Assembly (NCBI RefSeq): GCF_049686335.1
Contig: NZ_JBAVHX010000009.1
Span: 186,001 to 250,000, forward strand
Direction: 5' to 3'
From: Buttiauxella sp049686335
Lineage (GTDB): Bacteria; Pseudomonadota; Gammaproteobacteria; Enterobacterales; Enterobacteriaceae
Length of the DNA: 64,000 nucleotides
Positions 61,417-64,000 of this stretch are shown here, piece after piece (positions within the stretch are counted from its first letter, which is position 1; each line of letters starts with the position of its first letter). The notes beneath the pieces are model-generated. The model was not told the DNA's origin and did not search any database. It saw nothing but the letters and a program-made list of their open reading frames with translations. The translations under genes were made by a program, and so were the position numbers.

Positions 61417-64000
61417 AACGCCTCGTTCATCTCAGCCAGCTCAGGCGGTGGCGGTAGGGGTAAAATAACATGGAAACTCGCGCCACCTTCCGGGCGATTA
61501 ACCGCAAAAATCTTCCCATCGTGCACTTCGACAATCGCCTGGCAAATTGCCAGACCCAGACCCACGCCCGGGATCGCCGACTCTTTATTGCCGCGGGAAA
61601 ACTTATCAAAGATTAGCTGCTCTTTGCCAGCCGGAATACCCGGCCCATCATCCCACACTTCAAGATCCAGTTTATCAGCCAATGCTTGCGCACGAATGCC
61701 GATGTTTGACTGGAAGCCTGCATATTTCCCGGCATTTTCCAGCAAATTGATCAACACGCGCTCAAACAGCGGGCCATCAACATGAATAAGCATTAACGGA
61801 TCAGGCAAAGAAAGCGCGATATGCCGCCCGCCTAAACCCGGCTCCAGCATCTTCAAAGCACTACCCACCACTTCCTCAAGCGTTAACCACTCTTTGCGCA
61901 GATTGAACCCGCCAGACTGAATACGCGCCATATCCAGTAAATTGTTCACCAGACGCGTGGTATTGAGAACGTGCTGGCGAATATCGTTGGCTTGTGGCGC
62001 GTGTTTCGACCCTTCAGATGCCAAATCCAGCGTCAGGATTTCTGCCTGGCCAAACAGCACGGTCAACGGGGTACGCAAATCGTGTGACAGCGCCGCGAGC
62101 AATGAGTTACGTACTTGCTCGCGTTCGCTCGACAGACGGGCCTGCTCTTCACTGGCAGTTAGCAATAACCGGTCCAGAGCGGTGGCGGCTAATAGCGTGA
62201 ATGTTTCCAGCAAACGTTGTTGTTCCGGGATCATCAACTGGCGCAAATTACCCGGCTCGACAATTAACAGCCCAAGCGTTCTTTCCGCCGTTTTGAGCGG
62301 CAGAATTTGATACGGCACGCCAGGCAGCGTATCGGTGCCTGCACCGGCGGGTTGGCCTTTATCAAAGCTCCAGCGGGCGATGGCTTCATCCCAGTTCTGC
62401 GGTTCACCACGCGCATTGACGCGCTCTAACACGCCATGTTCGTCAGGCAACAATAGCTGGGCGCGGGCATGGAAACTGTTATTGATAAACAGTTCGCTGG
62501 TGGTGGCAATATCCTGCGGAGTGCGTTCGGCGGCGAGGGCTTTCGACATCTCATACAGGTGACGGGTACGCTGCTCGCGGTAACGGGCAATCCGCGCCTG
62601 ATAACGCACACCGGCGGTGAGATTACCGATAACCAGACCAACGGTAAGCATCACCGCGAAGGTTAACAAATACTGGATATCGGAGACGGCCAGCGTGCCA
62701 TGGGGCGCAATAAAAAACAGATCAAAGCTCAGTACGCTTATAACCGTCGCCAGCACCGACGGCCAGCGTCCATAAAACAGCGCCACAATGACGACGCCAA
62801 GTAAGTAAAGCATCACCAGATTGGCGGCATCAAAGGCCATTAACCATTGATTTGCGATAAAGGTGGTCAGGGCGCAAAGTGCAATCGCCACAGCGCAGCC
62901 GCGCATCTGCACACGCCACTTTTCCGTGAAACTGCGGGTGTCGGGCGTCGAAGGGGAGGCAACAGAAGGCTTGTCGTCTAGCGCGACGATCACCAAATCC
63001 AGGTCCGGAGCGCGGCGGGCAAGGCGGTCAGCAAAAGATTCCCGGCTCCAGAAGCGTCGGGTCGTCCGTCGGCCAATGATAATCTTCCCGAGGTTGTGTT
63101 CCCGGGCGTAACGCAAAATCGCTTTATCTTCTGCCGGATCGGCAAGCGTGGTGGTTTCTGCTCCCAGCTCCTGAGCCAGGCGTAACGACGCCAAAATTGC
63201 GCGGCGCTGATGTTCGGGTAAGCGGTGCAACTGCGGGGTTTCGACATAAACCGCATGCCAGACGCTGCCTAATTTCGCCGCCAGTCTGGCAGCCGTACGC
63301 ACCAGTTTTTCATTGCCAGAACTATGGCCGATACACAGCAAAATTGCATCTCGCGTATGCCAGACTTTTTCCTCGCCCTGGCTGTCGCGCCACGCCCGCA
63401 TTTGATCGTCAACGCGGTCGGCGGTGCGGCGTAACGCCAGTTCGCGCAGGGCAATCAAATTCCCTTTACGGAAAAAGTGTTCAATGGCGCGTTCGGCCTG
63501 GCCGGAGATATACACTTTGCCTTCATGCAGGCGCTGGCGTAAATCGTCAGGCGGCAAGTCGACCAACACAATTTCATCTGCGGCATCAAAAATAGGGTCT
63601 GGCACCGTTTCCCGCACCTGAATACCCGTCACGCCTCCAACGATGTCATTCAGGCTTTCAAGATGCTGTACGTTAACGGTAGTAAAAACGTCGATCCCGG
63701 CGTCGAGCAACTCTTCCACATCTTGCCAGCGCTTAGGGTGGCGTGAGCCTGGCGCGTTGCTGTGGGCCAGTTCATCCATCAGGATCAGTGCAGGATTACG
63801 CGCCAGAGCTGCGTCCAGGTCAAATTCCTGAACCCAGCGCCCACGATGATGGATACGTTTAGCAGGCAGCGGAACGAGCCTGTCCAGTAGAGCGGCAGTC
63901 TCTTTGCGACCGTGAGTCTCCACCACGCCAATCAGGATATCCAGCCCTTGCGCCCGCAGCCGCTGCGCTTCTTGCAACATGGCGTAGGTTTTCCCCACGC
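61413..64000 (-). CDS. kdpD: Sensor kinase KdpD, partial (N-terminus beyond the window)
   Basis: At least 862 codons are present; about 33 N-terminal residues are cut off by the window end, as the frame stays open through 64000 and the Walker-type GVGKT is at the edge. Seen: the KdpD domain (LILMDELAHSNAPGS), a USP-like domain, four membrane segments, a GAF-like domain, the H-box ALSHDLRTPL and the ATP-binding NLLENAGKYA, WDDGPGIPAG, GVGLGLAICQ. It senses potassium limitation and turgor and phosphorylates KdpE. kdpABC should lie just beyond. Confidence 0.97.
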   Translation of the reverse strand, partial: VGKTYAMLQEAQRLRAQGLDILIGVVETHGRKETAALLDRLVPLPAKRIHHRGRWVQEFDLDAALARNPALILMDELAHSNAPGSRHPKRWQDVEELLDAGIDVFTTVNVQHLESLNDIVGGVTGIQVRETVPDPIFDAADEIVLVDLPPDDLRQRLHEGKVYISGQAERAIEHFFRKGNLIALRELALRRTADRVDDQMRAWRDSQGEEKVWHTRDAILLCIGHSSGNEKLVRTAARLAAKLGSVWHAVYVETPQLHRLPEHQRRAILASLRLAQELGAETTTLADPAEDKAILRYAREHNLGKIIIGRRTTRRFWSRESFADRLARRAPDLDLVIVALDDKPSVASPSTPDTRSFTEKWRVQMRGCAVAIALCALTTFIANQWLMAFDAANLVMLYLLGVVIVALFYGRWPSVLATVISVLSFDLFFIAPHGTLAVSDIQYLLTFAVMLTVGLVIGNLTAGVRYQARIARYREQRTRHLYEMSKALAAERTPQDIATTSELFINNSFHARAQLLLPDEHGVLERVNARGEPQNWDEAIARWSFDKGQPAGAGTDTLPGVPYQILPLKTAERTLGLLIVEPGNLRQLMIPEQQRLLETFTLLAATALDRLLLTASEEQARLSSEREQVRNSLLAALSHDLRTPLTVLFGQAEILTLDLASEGSKHAPQANDIRQHVLNTTRLVNNLLDMARIQSGGFNLRKEWLTLEEVVGSALKMLEPGLGGRHIALSLPDPLMLIHVDGPLFERVLINLLENAGKYAGFQSNIGIRAQALADKLDLEVWDDGPGIPAGKEQLIFDKFSRGNKESAIPGVGLGLAICQAIVEVHDGKIFAVNRPEGGASFHVILPLPPPPELAEMNEAL

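Overview
The window is chromosomal DNA from an enteric gamma-proteobacterium of the Enterobacteriaceae, related to but not E. coli. Gene content, gene order and protein sequences follow the E. coli stretch rna/dcuC - cspE - lip - dacA - mrd - leuS - glt - lnt - miaB - asnB - nag - glnS - fur - pgm - kdp. Several insertions and losses set it apart. cobC and cobD sit between rsfS and nadD, as in Salmonella. The cit cluster between rna and dcuC is absent, and so is pagP. The ybeQ-ybeU, djlB/djlC, hscC and rihA block is missing. The genus cannot be fixed from this window alone. I saw no IS element, prophage, CRISPR array or rRNA gene.

Layout. 1-1.4 kb: the start of a leftward gene behind two GntR-type operators, a rightward alpha/beta hydrolase and a 49-residue orphan protein. 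1.5-3.8 kb: rna and dcuC, the latter with an FNR box. 3.8-10.6 kb: a monovalent-metal (Cu+/Ag+) HME-RND efflux operon occupying the usual pagP position. It has two small leader genes and an adaptor with a fused CusF-like domain. 10.8-12.8 kb: cspE, crcB, ybeM, tatE. 12.9-16.4 kb: lipoate genes lipA and lipB with ybeF and ybeD. 16.5-23 kb: dacA, rlpA, mrdB, mrdA, rlmH, rsfS (elongation and ribosome silencing). 23-27.1 kb: cobC, cobD, nadD, holA, lptE. 27.2-31.5 kb: leuS, ybeL and an orphan TRAP-type binding protein.

31.6-35.2 kb: glutamate/aspartate ABC importer gltIJKL with an SroC-like RNA, a perfect sigma-54 promoter and NtrC-like sites. 35.2-40.9 kb: lnt, ybeX, ybeY, ybeZ, miaB. 41-43 kb: ubiF and a six-gene tRNA operon (Met, Leu, Gln, Gln, Met, Gln). 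43.2-51.5 kb: asnB and the nag regulon (nagD, C, A, B and divergent nagE). 51.7-55.6 kb: glnS and the chitin-oligosaccharide porin chiP with chiQ, carrying NagC, CRP and ChiX target sites. 55.7-60.7 kb: fur, fldA, ybfE, ybfF, seqA, pgm. 60.7-64 kb: kdpE and most of kdpD, cut by the window end.

Most of the window is conserved housekeeping DNA. The accessory or rearranged points are the left edge, the metal-efflux operon, the orphan TRAP protein and the mosaic NagE. Comparisons with E. coli and Salmonella proteins are from memory, not from searches.
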